64,000 bases of DNA from Porphyromonas sp. COT-239 OH1446 (GTDB lineage: Bacteria; Bacteroidota; Bacteroidia; Bacteroidales; Porphyromonadaceae), in assembly GCF_000768875.1 (NCBI RefSeq), contig NZ_JRAO01000009.1:1-64000 (forward strand), in the 5' to 3' direction. The translations under genes and the position numbers were made by a program. Numbering within the stretch: position 1 is the stretch's first letter; each line of letters begins with the position of its first letter. A model generated the notes under the pieces. It was given only the letters and a program-made list of their open reading frames with translations, did no database searches and was not told where the DNA came from. Of the stretch, positions 34,690 to 43,409 are shown one piece after another.

Positions 34690-36195
34690 ATGGCTTCGAC
34701 CTTCCGCTCCCTCCTCCAAGACACTGCCGTCTACGGGCTCAGCAGTATGTTAGGTCGCTTCCTCAATTGGATGCTGACCTTCGTCTATGTCCGTGTCTTG
34801 CTCGAGCAGGAGATGGGGCAGATGACCCATCTATATGCCTGGACGGCTGTACTGCTTATCCTCTTGACCTATGGGATGGAGACGACCTTCTTCCGCTTTG
34901 CTAGCAAGCACGATGAACCCGAGCGTGTACTCGGATCGACACTTTGGACACTGGGGATTAGCTCTTCCGCCTTCGTCCTCCTGGGCATCTTGACCTCGGA
35001 GACGGTCGCTCCACTCTTAGGGCAGCCCGACGCCCCAGAGCTCGTGATGATGCTGGTAGGTATCGTGGCCCTGGATGCCTTCACTGCTATCCCGTTGGGC
35101 TATCTGCGCTACCAGCGTCGGCCCTGGTGGTTCATGACGGTGCGGATGAGCTTTATCCTCTTGACCATCAGCTTGACCCTCGGTGTCTTCTACGGCTTGC
35201 CCCTCCTGGAGGCTACCTTCCCCTCGATCTTCGCGGGCTGGTATCGTCCCGAGCATCATCTGCATTACATCCTCGGCATCAATCTCCTGGGCAATCTTGT
35301 CCAGTTAGGTCTCCTCCTGCCCACAATAGCTCAGGGGCGAGGAGGACTCGATACCAAGCTTCTCAGACCTATGCTCTCCTATGCCTGGCCCATCCTCCTG
35401 TTGGGTCTTGTGGGGACACTCACGAATCAAGCCGACAAGCTCCTCCTGCCCCATCTCTTCGATGATAGGCTCGAGGCCGATCGGCTGCTTGGGATCTATG
35501 GGGCTTCGTACAAGCTGGCAGTGATCATGGTGCTCTTCACCCAAGCTTTCCGCTATGCCTATGACCCCTTCGTCTTCGCCAAGAGCAGAGACTCGGACGA
35601 GGCTGCACGCAGGGCTTATGCCGATGCTATGAAGTATTACCTCATTACGGCTCTAGTGATCATGCTGGCCGTCATGGCTTACCTGGATGTGATCAAGCTG
35701 CTCATCCCCGAGAGCTATTATAGTGGCCTGGTCGTCGTGCCCTACATCATGGTGGGGCAATTGATGTTCGGCCTATACTCGAACCTCTCTATATGGTTCA
35801 AGCTAACGGATCAGACGCATTGGGGGGCGATCCTCTCCTGTATTGGCTGCCTCCTGACTGTGGGAGTTATCTACTTCCTCACGCCTGTGATTGGCTTCGA
35901 GGCTTGCGCCTATGCCTCGGTGGTGGCCAATGGGGCGATGATGATACTCTCTTACCTCCTCGGACGAAGGTATTACCCCGTCCCCTACGAGCTCCCTCGG
36001 ATGGGCCTCTATGCGGCCATCACGTTGGGCAGCCTCATCCTCCTAGCTCTGATCCGTCGCTATACCCCCGATCTTCTGTGGGTGCGTCTGCCCCTGGGGA
36101 CGCTGATTCTGCTGCCTCTCTTGCTGACGCTCCTTCGTCTCGAGGTGCATGTGCCTGCCCTCAAAAGAGCTGTGCATAAGCTATTGCGTCGCTAA
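34690..36195 (+). CDS. Polysaccharide/lipid-linked sugar flippase (MOP superfamily, Wzx-like)
   Basis: A 501-aa integral membrane protein with about 14 hydrophobic helices in two bundles. The start LLQDTAVYGLSSMLGRFLNW is typical of polysaccharide-exporter (PST) flippases, as is the central SYAWPILLLGLVGTLTNQADKLLL. It probably moves an undecaprenyl-linked saccharide or lipid II-like molecule across the inner membrane. No glycan genes adjoin it, so the substrate is not evident. It is co-oriented with ruvB, 33 bp downstream, and likely in the same operon. Confidence 0.85.
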   Translation: MASTFRSLLQDTAVYGLSSMLGRFLNWMLTFVYVRVLLEQEMGQMTHLYAWTAVLLILLTYGMETTFFRFASKHDEPERVLGSTLWTLGISSSAFVLLGILTSETVAPLLGQPDAPELVMMLVGIVALDAFTAIPLGYLRYQRRPWWFMTVRMSFILLTISLTLGVFYGLPLLEATFPSIFAGWYRPEHHLHYILGINLLGNLVQLGLLLPTIAQGRGGLDTKLLRPMLSYAWPILLLGLVGTLTNQADKLLLPHLFDDRLEADRLLGIYGASYKLAVIMVLFTQAFRYAYDPFVFAKSRDSDEAARRAYADAMKYYLITALVIMLAVMAYLDVIKLLIPESYYSGLVVVPYIMVGQLMFGLYSNLSIWFKLTDQTHWGAILSCIGCLLTVGVIYFLTPVIGFEACAYASVVANGAMMILSYLLGRRYYPVPYELPRMGLYAAITLGSLILLALIRRYTPDLLWVRLPLGTLILLPLLLTLLRLEVHVPALKRAVHKLLRR

Positions 36196-36347
36196 ACCCC
36201 AGCCTAAGCCTCGTCGAATACCCCTCTTAGGACTGTCCTATGCCCTCGGCTCGATCCTCCTCGGCTCCCCTCCCAGGGCTTGATTTTGCTCTCCGAGAGC
36301 CCCTCGCTCCCCTCTCCATTCGTTCTCTGCCGAATGCTCATGCGAGC

Positions 36348-36530
36348 CGCCATCGAAGCACAAGTAGGCCCTCGAGTGAAGTCTACTTAACCCTCGACCG
36401 AACTCCTACTTAGACCTCCATCGAGATCCTATCTGAGCCTCGAGTGGAGTCCTACTTAACCCTCTGCGGAGGTTCTAGATAGGCCCTCTATCGAGTCTCT
36501 ATCGAGTCCTCCGTCGAGCTCTCCCCGAGC
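36348..36530. repeat. 23-bp degenerate dyad repeat array, block C (about 8 units)
   Basis: Units start at 36348, 36371 (22 bp), 36393, 36416, 36439, 36462, 36485 and 36508. The best ones read CTCGACCGAACTCCTACTTA, CTCCATCGAGATCCTATCTG and CTCGAGTGGAGTCCTACTTA. The last two units have lost the CCTA-N2-TAGG half. Confidence 0.85.
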
Positions 36531-36608
36531 TTTCCCTCGACTCCCTTAGTCCTTTGCCGAGGGCTTCGATGTGCGGGGATGGAGGCGAGGGAACACAAAA
36601 TGAATTCA

Positions 36609-36616
36609 TATCTTTG
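36609..36616 (+). promoter_or_regulatory. -7 box (TATCTTTG) of rbfA
   Basis: TATCTTTG lies about 78 bp upstream of the rbfA ATG; a -33 element at the usual distance is not seen. Confidence 0.45.
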
Positions 36617-36693
36617 TAAAACGCTCCAAACGAATCCTCTTTCCTTCGATAGAGGGGAGGTACATTACTACATATACTTCAATAATAGCAGTT

Positions 36694-37029
36694 ATGGACA
36701 ATACAAGAATGAGTCGCATCAATCGACTAATACAAAAAGAGATCAGTGAGATCTTTCGAGAACAAACTAAGGCAATGCCTGGGGTTATCGTCTCGGTTAC
36801 TTCGGTTACGGTGAGCCCCGATCTAGGTATTGCTCGCATTCGCCTGAGCATCTTCCCCAGCGATCGAGGCGAGGAGCTTCTAGCGAATATCCGAGACAAT
36901 GCCAAGGCGATCCGCTATGCCCTCGGACAGCGGGTACGGACACAGCTGCGCAAGATCCCTGAGGTGAGCTTCTTCATTGATGATTCTCTCGATTATCTCG
37001 AGCGTATCGACAGTCTGCTGCAACGATAA
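36694..37029 (+). CDS. rbfA: Ribosome-binding factor A
   Basis: A 111-aa KH-like protein that binds the 30S subunit and helps mature the 16S rRNA 5' end. Motifs: RMSRINRLIQKEISEIF at the start, then TVSPDLGIARIRLSIFPSD and the closing VSFFIDDSLDYLERIDSLL, which is typical of RbfA. Length is normal. It is followed 15 bp later by the LolC/E-like permease, an arrangement common in Bacteroidales. Confidence 0.93.
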   Translation: MDNTRMSRINRLIQKEISEIFREQTKAMPGVIVSVTSVTVSPDLGIARIRLSIFPSDRGEELLANIRDNAKAIRYALGQRVRTQLRKIPEVSFFIDDSLDYLERIDSLLQR

Positions 37030-37044
37030 GCCCTTGGCTTCGTT

Positions 37045-38265
37045 ATGAGGCTCTCTGTTCTCTTTGGGCTTCGGTATCTCTTCAGCCGATCAAGCATCAA
37101 CGCCATCAACTGGGTGTCGGGTATCTCTGCACTGGCCATCGGCATTGTGTCGATGGCCTTGGTGTGTGTGCTCTCGGTCTATAATGGTTATGTACAGCTC
37201 ATCCTCGAGGGGACGGAGCATACAGACCCAGACCTCCTTATTCGCCCCGCTCAGGGACAGACGCTCTCGCTGACAAGAGACCCTAGGATCTCTCAAGCCC
37301 TCGCACAGCCCCAGGTCAAGGGCCATGGTGCGGTGCTGAGGAGCAAAGGCCTCCTCAGCAGTGGTGCTCGCCAGTGGGTGGTCGAGGTCGTAGGTATTGC
37401 GCCTGGCTACCTGGAGGTCGTAGACCTCTCGGAGGGGCTTTCTCATGGACAATTCGATTGGCTTATAGGCTCTGAGGCGAAGGTGAATGTCCCGCTCTGC
37501 TTCGGGGCTTATCTCCTTTTCGGCGGTGCAGATGTCGAGGACGAAGAGGAACTACAGCTTGTCTTCCCTCGGCGCAAGGGTCTGATCAATCCCCTAAGCC
37601 CAGCCTCGGCCTTTGTCCGAGAGCCTGCTCGAGTGATGGCTGGCCTCAAGCCTCTGCGGGAGGATATAGACCACACCATCTATCTCCCCCTAGAGCGGCT
37701 GCAACGCATGCTTGCCTATGATGCCGACGAAGCCTCTGCCATCGCCCTTTCGCTCGAGGAGGGGGCTTCGCTGGAGCAGACGAAGCGCAGCCTCTCCGAG
37801 CTCTTAGGGACTGACTATCGAGTGCTAGATCGGGCCGAGCAGCATCCTGAGCTCTCGTACCTCATTCGGATGGAGAAGGTGATTACCTATGCAGTGCTGC
37901 TCTTTATCCTCCTCTTGGCTGCCAGCAATATGGCTAGTAGCCTTGCGATGCTGGTCATTGAGAAGCGAGGAGATATTGCTACGCTCTATGCCCTCGGGGC
38001 TAGTGCGTCTCAGGTGGCAGGGATTTTTCGTTCGACGGGGCTTCTGATTTCGCTCTCAGGCACGCTGCTGGGCACGCTGCTGGGTCTGCTCCTCTGTTGG
38101 ATACAGCTCGAATGGGAGCCTCTGATGAGTGGTACAGGGTTGGGAATGATGCCCTTCCCTATACAGGTCCAGCTGGAGGATATTTTGCTTATTTTGTTGG
38201 CTTCGGTAGTTGTTTCGCTGCTCATCTCGAGCTTCCCTGTACGTCTTACTCGAAGGTCGGTTTAG
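37045..38265 (+). CDS. LolC/LolE-like ABC transporter permease (FtsX domain)
   Basis: A 406-aa permease with four hydrophobic helices: one after the N-terminal motif (LRYLFSRSSINAINWVSG) and three at the C-end (~275-400, including LLFILLLAASNMASSLAMLV). A periplasmic MacB-like region separates them. The MRLSVLFGLRYLFSRSS start and the FtsX core are those of lipoprotein-releasing LolC/LolE proteins. The ATPase partner (LolD) is not adjacent. It lies 15 bp downstream of rbfA. Confidence 0.85.
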   Translation: MRLSVLFGLRYLFSRSSINAINWVSGISALAIGIVSMALVCVLSVYNGYVQLILEGTEHTDPDLLIRPAQGQTLSLTRDPRISQALAQPQVKGHGAVLRSKGLLSSGARQWVVEVVGIAPGYLEVVDLSEGLSHGQFDWLIGSEAKVNVPLCFGAYLLFGGADVEDEEELQLVFPRRKGLINPLSPASAFVREPARVMAGLKPLREDIDHTIYLPLERLQRMLAYDADEASAIALSLEEGASLEQTKRSLSELLGTDYRVLDRAEQHPELSYLIRMEKVITYAVLLFILLLAASNMASSLAMLVIEKRGDIATLYALGASASQVAGIFRSTGLLISLSGTLLGTLLGLLLCWIQLEWEPLMSGTGLGMMPFPIQVQLEDILLILLASVVVSLLISSFPVRLTRRSV

Positions 38266-38326
38266 GGGAAATAGATTATTTGAATAAATAAAAGCGACTT
38301 TGCGTCCTCATATCAAAATCATTGCC

Positions 38327-38334
38327 TATATTTG
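38327..38334 (+). promoter_or_regulatory. -7 box (TATATTTG) of gdhA
   Basis: TATATTTG lies about 57 bp upstream of the ATG; a TTTG at 38299-38302 is 24 bp away, a little longer than the usual 19-21. Confidence 0.5.
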
Positions 38335-38390
38335 CCCTTGAATTATCCACATTCAAGCTAACATACCGCTAACTCCTAAAAAGATTTCCT

Positions 38391-39728
38391 ATGAAATCAG
38401 CAGAGATTTTAGCAGCCCTAGAGGCTAAGCATCCAGGAGAGAAAGAATTCCTCCAGGCCGTGAAAGAAGTACTTCTATCCGTAGAAGAAGTTTACAACCA
38501 GCACCCTGAGTTCGAAAGAGAAGGGATCATCGAGCGTCTTGTAGAGCCCGATAGGATCATTACCTTCCGTGTGCCCTGGATCGACGATGCAGGCAAGGTA
38601 CATGTCAATATCGGCTATCGTGTGCAGTTCAACAATGCCATCGGCCCTTACAAGGGGGGGATTCGTTTCCATCCGACGGTGAACCTCTCTATCCTCAAGT
38701 TCCTTGGCTTTGAGCAGACTTTCAAAAATGCTCTGACAACCCTACCTATGGGTGGTGGTAAGGGCGGAGCAGACTTCTCCCCCAAGGGCCGCAGCGACAG
38801 AGAAATTATGCGCTTCTGCCAGAGCTTCATGTGCGAGCTTTGGAGACATGTAGGCCCAGACACTGACGTCCCCGCAGGGGATATTGGTGTAGGTGGTCGT
38901 GAGGTAGCCTATATGTACGGTATGTACAAGAAACTGGCCAACGAGCACACGGGTACTTTCACTGGTAAGGGTTTCGAGTTTGGGGGCTCTCGTCTGCGTC
39001 CTGAGTCTACGGGTTACGGAGCAGTGTACTTTGTAGACCACATGTGCCGTGCCAATGGACTCGAACTCAAGGGGAAGACTGTAGCTATCTCGGGCTTCGG
39101 TAACGTAGCCTGGGGGGTAGCCAAGAAGGCCACAGAGCTCGGAGCTAAGGTCGTTACTGTATCTGGCCCTGACGGCTATGTGTATGATCCTGAGGGTATC
39201 AATACAGAGGAGAAGTTTCAGTGCTTGCTCGACCTGCGCTCTAGTGGCAACGACGTAGTGTCTGACTATGTGAAGCGTTTCCCTCACGCTCAGTTCTTCC
39301 CTGGTAAGAAGCCTTGGGAGCAGAAGGTAGACATCGCTATGCCCTGTGCTACTCAGAACGAAATGAACGAGGAGGATGCTCGTACACTCCACAAGAATGG
39401 GGTGCTGCTCGTAGCAGAAACTTCCAATATGGGCTGTACTGCCGAGGCTGCTGAGTACTATGTAGAGCACAAGATCATCTTTGGCCCAGGTAAGGCTGTC
39501 AATGCTGGTGGTGTAGCTACCTCTGGCCTTGAGATGACTCAGAATGCTATGCACCTCGGTTGGACGAACGAAGAAGTAGATGCTAAGCTCCACCAAATCA
39601 TGAATGATATCCACGAGCAGTGTGTCAAGAATGGTCGTGAAGAGGGGTATATTAACTACGTTAAGGGTGCCAATATTGCTGGCTTCCTCAAGGTAGCTAA
39701 TGCTATGGTTGCCCAGGGAGTCCTTTGA
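38391..39728 (+). CDS. gdhA: Glutamate dehydrogenase (hexameric, GDH family I)
   Basis: A 445-aa enzyme converting glutamate and NAD(P)+ into 2-oxoglutarate and ammonium. The substrate site motif TTLPMGGGKGGADF (catalytic Lys within GGGKGG) and GPYKGGIRFHP are intact, and the nucleotide domain begins VAISGFGNVAWGVA. Cofactor preference is not decided by sequence reading; the 450-residue size class is often NADP-linked. In an amino-acid fermenter it would feed 2-oxoglutarate into the Kor system encoded downstream in this window. The codon use is less rich in CTCGAG-type strings than neighbours, as expected for a highly expressed gene. It is flanked by its own promoter and terminator. Confidence 0.96.
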   Translation: MKSAEILAALEAKHPGEKEFLQAVKEVLLSVEEVYNQHPEFEREGIIERLVEPDRIITFRVPWIDDAGKVHVNIGYRVQFNNAIGPYKGGIRFHPTVNLSILKFLGFEQTFKNALTTLPMGGGKGGADFSPKGRSDREIMRFCQSFMCELWRHVGPDTDVPAGDIGVGGREVAYMYGMYKKLANEHTGTFTGKGFEFGGSRLRPESTGYGAVYFVDHMCRANGLELKGKTVAISGFGNVAWGVAKKATELGAKVVTVSGPDGYVYDPEGINTEEKFQCLLDLRSSGNDVVSDYVKRFPHAQFFPGKKPWEQKVDIAMPCATQNEMNEEDARTLHKNGVLLVAETSNMGCTAEAAEYYVEHKIIFGPGKAVNAGGVATSGLEMTQNAMHLGWTNEEVDAKLHQIMNDIHEQCVKNGREEGYINYVKGANIAGFLKVANAMVAQGVL

Positions 39729-39767
39729 TAAGGTCGCCTGATCCCTTTCGAATAAACTTGATCTTTT

Positions 39768-39808
39768 AGGCGTGCGCTTTCGTTTTAGACGAGAGCGTAC
39801 GCCTCTTT
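39768..39808 (+). terminator. Intrinsic terminator of gdhA
   Basis: AGGCGTGCGCTTTCGT pairs with ACGAGAGCGTACGCCT around a short TTTTAG loop and is followed by CTTTTG, about 40 bp after the gdhA stop codon. Confidence 0.88.
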
Positions 39809-39849
39809 TGTTGGGCTTTGCTAAAGTTTGAAACTTATTTCACATAAGT

Positions 39850-39880
39850 TTTGCTCCATAAGCAAATTATTCTAACTTTG
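39850..39880 (+). promoter_or_regulatory. Promoter upstream of the SusC/SusD operon
   Basis: TTTG at 39850-39853 and TAACTTTG at 39873-39880 are exactly 19 bp apart, an excellent Bacteroidetes -33/-7 promoter. Transcription would start near 39887, giving a leader of about 265 nt before the SusC start codon. Confidence 0.75.
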
Positions 39881-39886
39881 CGAGGA

Positions 39887-40152
39887 GCAATTGGCCATAA
39901 TTGGCCCTAAAGACAATGAAACGCATAGGAGGTAATGGTATTTGTCGTCCCGTCAAATCTTATTGGGATCTGAACGGGGGGCGTGCATCTGAGTATCTAG
40001 ATAGATACCCTGCCCATTTCTTCAACCATCCCCAAAGCCGTAGAGCTGAGAGCCGTTTTTTTATGGACTCGACTCTACGGCTTTGGCATTCTTTTCATAG
40101 GCTAAACTAGCGATTTATGATAATTAATTACTAACGTTTTTTTTCTAGTAGT
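39887..40152 (+). promoter_or_regulatory. Structured leader with internal terminator-like hairpin before susC
   Basis: The leader carries a 14-bp perfect stem (CCAAAGCCGTAGAG at 40032-40045 pairing with CTCTACGGCTTTGG at 40073-40086), followed by CATTCTTTTC. It can encode short peptides, one in the frame starting ATG AAA CGC ATA at 39916, rich in FF, HP, RR and W codons, ending after the stem. No other promoter box is evident between the stem and SusC, so transcription probably passes the stem and may be attenuated there. A separate small RNA ending at the stem is the alternative. Confidence 0.45.
40032..40086 (+). terminator. Terminator-like stem-loop in the susC leader
   Basis: A perfect 14-bp stem with a 27-base loop containing a T7 run, followed by CATTCTTTTC. 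It could end the short leader transcript or act as an attenuator. Confidence 0.6.
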
Positions 40153-43100
40153 ATGAGAAAAGGAATTCAGTTTGTCAGGGGTGGTTTCACCCTTCTGAGC
40201 TTACTGGCCGTGATGCTCTATGCACTGCCAGCCTTAGCCCAGAACACGATAACGATTCGTGGGACAGTTACGGACAAAAACAAGGATGCCTTGCTCGGTG
40301 TGAGCGTTCGCGTTGATGGAACCAGCAAGGGTGCATCGACGGATGTGGACGGAAAGTTTACCCTAGTAGGTGTCCCATCTAGAGGGCGACTCGTGATCTC
40401 TTTTACGGGGATGAAGACTCTCAACATTCCTGTCAATGGCAAGACTTCGTTTGACATCGTGATGCAGGAGGACGACAAACTCCTCGATGAGCTCGTTGTC
40501 GTGGCCTATGGTAAGGCCAAGAAGGTGAATCTGACAGGAGCAGTATCCAGTCTGGACTCTAAAGCTATCGAAGCCCGTCCAGTGGCTACTGTATCTCATG
40601 CACTGCAGGGCTTGATCCCTGGTCTTAACCTAACCGTAGGTAATTCTGGAGGTGCGCTCAATAGCCGCCTGAACATTAACATCCGCGGTACAGGTACAAT
40701 CGGTGCTGGCTCTAACTCTGGTCCACTGATCTTGATCGATGGAGTTGAGGGTGATATGAATACGCTGTCTGCTAATGATATCGAAAATATCTCTGTCCTC
40801 AAGGATGCCTCTTCGAGCTCGATCTATGGTTCTCGAGCAGCCTTTGGTGTGATTCTCATTACGACTAAGAGCGGTCGTGAGGGTAAGACTAGAGTGAGCT
40901 ACAATGGTAATGTGCGTTTCTCGACAGCTACTCAGGTGCCCGATATGATGGACTCTGAGATGTTTGCGAACTATTTCAATCGTGCTGCTCAGAACTCTGG
41001 TAGTAGCCCCGTCTTCAATGCCGAGATCATGGAAAAGATCAAGAAGTTCAAGGCTGGCTCTAGGGATGAGAAGATTAAGTTTGGTACCGACTGGAATGCT
41101 AAAGACCGCGAGTGGAGTCTCTATTCTGGGGCTTGGGCCAATACAAATTGGTTTGAGGAATTCTATCAGAAGAACGCTCCCTCTCATGAGCACAACCTCT
41201 CTATCAGCGGTGGTACGAACCGACTCAAATATTATCTCAGTGGTGCGCTGCTAGACCAAAGAGGTATTCTCAAACCCTCTAAGGATGAATTCCAACGATA
41301 CAACTTCTCTGCTAAGATCAGCGCAAACGTAGCCTCTTGGCTGATGGTGAACTATCAGAGCCGCTTCACTCGTGAGGACTATGAACGTCCTAGTTATCTA
41401 ACAGGGCTCTTCTTTCACAATATTGCCCGTCGTTGGCCAACCAATCCTTACTACGACCCCTTCGGTTATCTAATGCCTCACAACGAAGCCAATCAGATTA
41501 TCAATGGTGGACGTGATAAAAATCAAAAGGACTTCTATAATCAGCAGCTCACGGCGATCATTACGCCCCTGGATGGCCTGACTATCAGACTCGAGCAGAA
41601 CTACAACACTGTAGTGAATTATAACCATTGGGATGTTCAGACGATCTACAACCACGATAAGAATGGTAACCCTGTAGAAACGAAGTGGGATGATGGTCGC
41701 ATCAGTAACTACACGGAGGTCGGAGAGTCTAGTTACAAGACAAACTTCTTTTCTGGTCGCTACTTTGCCGAGTATGCTAAGATCTTTGCGGATAAGCATG
41801 ACATTAAGGTAACCGCTGGTCTCGATATGGACATTAGCCGTTCGCGCAATCTTTCTGGAACTAAGAAGCACCTCATCACACCTCTCGTGCCAACGATCAA
41901 TACCGCTACGAGCGATAAGCCTGGCCTTAGTGGTGGTTATAGCCATTGGTCTACGATGGGTGTTTTTGCTCGTGTCAATTATGCCTTCGATAGTCGCTAT
42001 CTCTTCGAGTTCTCGGTGCGTCGAGACGGTTCCTCTCGTTTCATCGGGGATAAGACTTGGGCGACCTTCCCTTCTTTCTCTCTTGGATGGAATGCTGCCA
42101 GTGAAGCCTTCTGGGAGCCTCTCCGTGGGACGATCTCACAGTTTAAGCTTCGTGGCTCATGGGGGCAGCTTGGAAACACCAACATTCAGGCTCTCTACCC
42201 ATGGTTCCTCTCTATGCCATTTACACCTGCGAGCACTACATCAGGCTCTTCGTGGTTGCTTAATGGATCTAGGCAGACGATCTCCAGTGCCCCTGGTCTT
42301 GTGTCTAACAGTCTGACCTGGGAGCGTGTAGAGAGCTGGAATATCGGTCTTGACTTCTCTGCCTTCAAGACTCGCCTACAGGGTTCGTTTGACTTCTATA
42401 ATCGCAATACGCGCGATATGGTAGGCCCCTCAGAGCCGATTACCTCTCTGCTGGGGGCTGGCAGACCTCCTGTGAACAACTCCGACTTGAAGTCCTATGG
42501 TTGGGAGCTTGAGCTGCGCTGGCGCGACCAGATCGGAGACCTGCGCTATGGAGCCAAGTTTGTGCTCTCGGACAGCCAGGTAGAGATCACTAAGTTCTAT
42601 AACCCAACTGGTGCTCTGAACAAATGGTATGTGGGTCGTAAGATGGGTGAGATCTGGGGTTATGAGACTGTAGGTATCGCCAAGACTGATCAGGAAATGA
42701 CCGAGCATCTGAAGCATAGCAAGCCTAGCTGGGGCAACAACTGGGCCGCTGGAGACATCATGTATCGTAACTTCAATCCTGGTACTGGAGAGAAGCAGGA
42801 TATGGTCGTAAGTGGTGGCAACTTTACCCTAGAGGATCATGGTGATCTGCGTATCATCGGGAACAGCTCGCCTCGCTACTCTTACAGCTTCACGGCAGAT
42901 GCTTCGTACAAGGGTATTGACTTCAGCATCATGCTGCAAGGTGTTGGCAAGCGAGACTTCTATGACAGCTCTCCCTACTTCGCTGGTGCTAACCACGGGC
43001 AGTGGCAGAGTGCTGGCTTCAAAGAGCATTGGGATTTCTTCCGTCCAGAGGGAGACCCTCTAGGGGCTAATCTGAATGCCTATTATCCTCGTGTAGCTTT

Positions 43101-43380
43101 CGGTTCTGCGGGTAAGAACTTCCAAACCCAGACGCGATTCTTACAGGATGCCTCTTATATGCGTATCAAGAATGTACAGCTGGGCTATACGATCCCTCGC
43201 CACCTGGTAGAGGGTCTAGGCGTTAACGGTCTGCGTGTCTACACCTCTGTGGACAATTTGGCTACTTTCACCTCGCTCAGTAAGATCTTCGATCCAGAAG
43301 CTACTGGCGGAGACTGGGGGCCTGGTAAGATCTACCCACTGCAGCGTGTATGGTCTCTGGGGCTCAACCTCAACTTCTAA
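40153..43380 (+). CDS. SusC/RagA-family TonB-dependent outer membrane transporter
   Basis: A 1075-aa outer membrane receptor. The signal peptide (LLSLLAVMLYALPALAQ) precedes a carboxypeptidase-like regulatory domain (~35-115, TIRGTVTDKNKDALLGVSVR), a TonB-box region (DKLLDELVVVAYGKAKK) and the plug (VSHALQGLIPGLNLTV, NIRGTGTIG). The long barrel ends in WSLGLNLNF, with a terminal aromatic as is usual. It imports oligomers (glycans or peptides) captured by the SusD lipoprotein, powered by TonB. In peptide-using Porphyromonas relatives the RagA/B pair transports peptides, and with no glycoside hydrolase next door a peptide role is possible, but the substrate is not determined. Confidence 0.92.
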   Translation: MRKGIQFVRGGFTLLSLLAVMLYALPALAQNTITIRGTVTDKNKDALLGVSVRVDGTSKGASTDVDGKFTLVGVPSRGRLVISFTGMKTLNIPVNGKTSFDIVMQEDDKLLDELVVVAYGKAKKVNLTGAVSSLDSKAIEARPVATVSHALQGLIPGLNLTVGNSGGALNSRLNINIRGTGTIGAGSNSGPLILIDGVEGDMNTLSANDIENISVLKDASSSSIYGSRAAFGVILITTKSGREGKTRVSYNGNVRFSTATQVPDMMDSEMFANYFNRAAQNSGSSPVFNAEIMEKIKKFKAGSRDEKIKFGTDWNAKDREWSLYSGAWANTNWFEEFYQKNAPSHEHNLSISGGTNRLKYYLSGALLDQRGILKPSKDEFQRYNFSAKISANVASWLMVNYQSRFTREDYERPSYLTGLFFHNIARRWPTNPYYDPFGYLMPHNEANQIINGGRDKNQKDFYNQQLTAIITPLDGLTIRLEQNYNTVVNYNHWDVQTIYNHDKNGNPVETKWDDGRISNYTEVGESSYKTNFFSGRYFAEYAKIFADKHDIKVTAGLDMDISRSRNLSGTKKHLITPLVPTINTATSDKPGLSGGYSHWSTMGVFARVNYAFDSRYLFEFSVRRDGSSRFIGDKTWATFPSFSLGWNAASEAFWEPLRGTISQFKLRGSWGQLGNTNIQALYPWFLSMPFTPASTTSGSSWLLNGSRQTISSAPGLVSNSLTWERVESWNIGLDFSAFKTRLQGSFDFYNRNTRDMVGPSEPITSLLGAGRPPVNNSDLKSYGWELELRWRDQIGDLRYGAKFVLSDSQVEITKFYNPTGALNKWYVGRKMGEIWGYETVGIAKTDQEMTEHLKHSKPSWGNNWAAGDIMYRNFNPGTGEKQDMVVSGGNFTLEDHGDLRIIGNSSPRYSYSFTADASYKGIDFSIMLQGVGKRDFYDSSPYFAGANHGQWQSAGFKEHWDFFRPEGDPLGANLNAYYPRVAFGSAGKNFQTQTRFLQDASYMRIKNVQLGYTIPRHLVEGLGVNGLRVYTSVDNLATFTSLSKIFDPEATGGDWGPGKIYPLQRVWSLGLNLNF

Positions 43381-43409
43381 TCTCTCTATCTTAGATAAAG
43401 TATAACGTT

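Larger units (their letters stand above)
36196..36693. other. 498-bp intergenic region, 23-bp array and rbfA promoter
   Basis: No gene is evident. It contains block C of the 23-bp repeats (36348-36530) and a TATCTTTG box at 36609-36616. No terminator-like stem with a T-run could be assigned to the flippase gene. Confidence 0.7.

Noticed and set aside
39901-40110. 69-aa open frame before susC as a protein gene
   Set aside because: It runs through the stem-loop and has no family pattern; at most a leader peptide.
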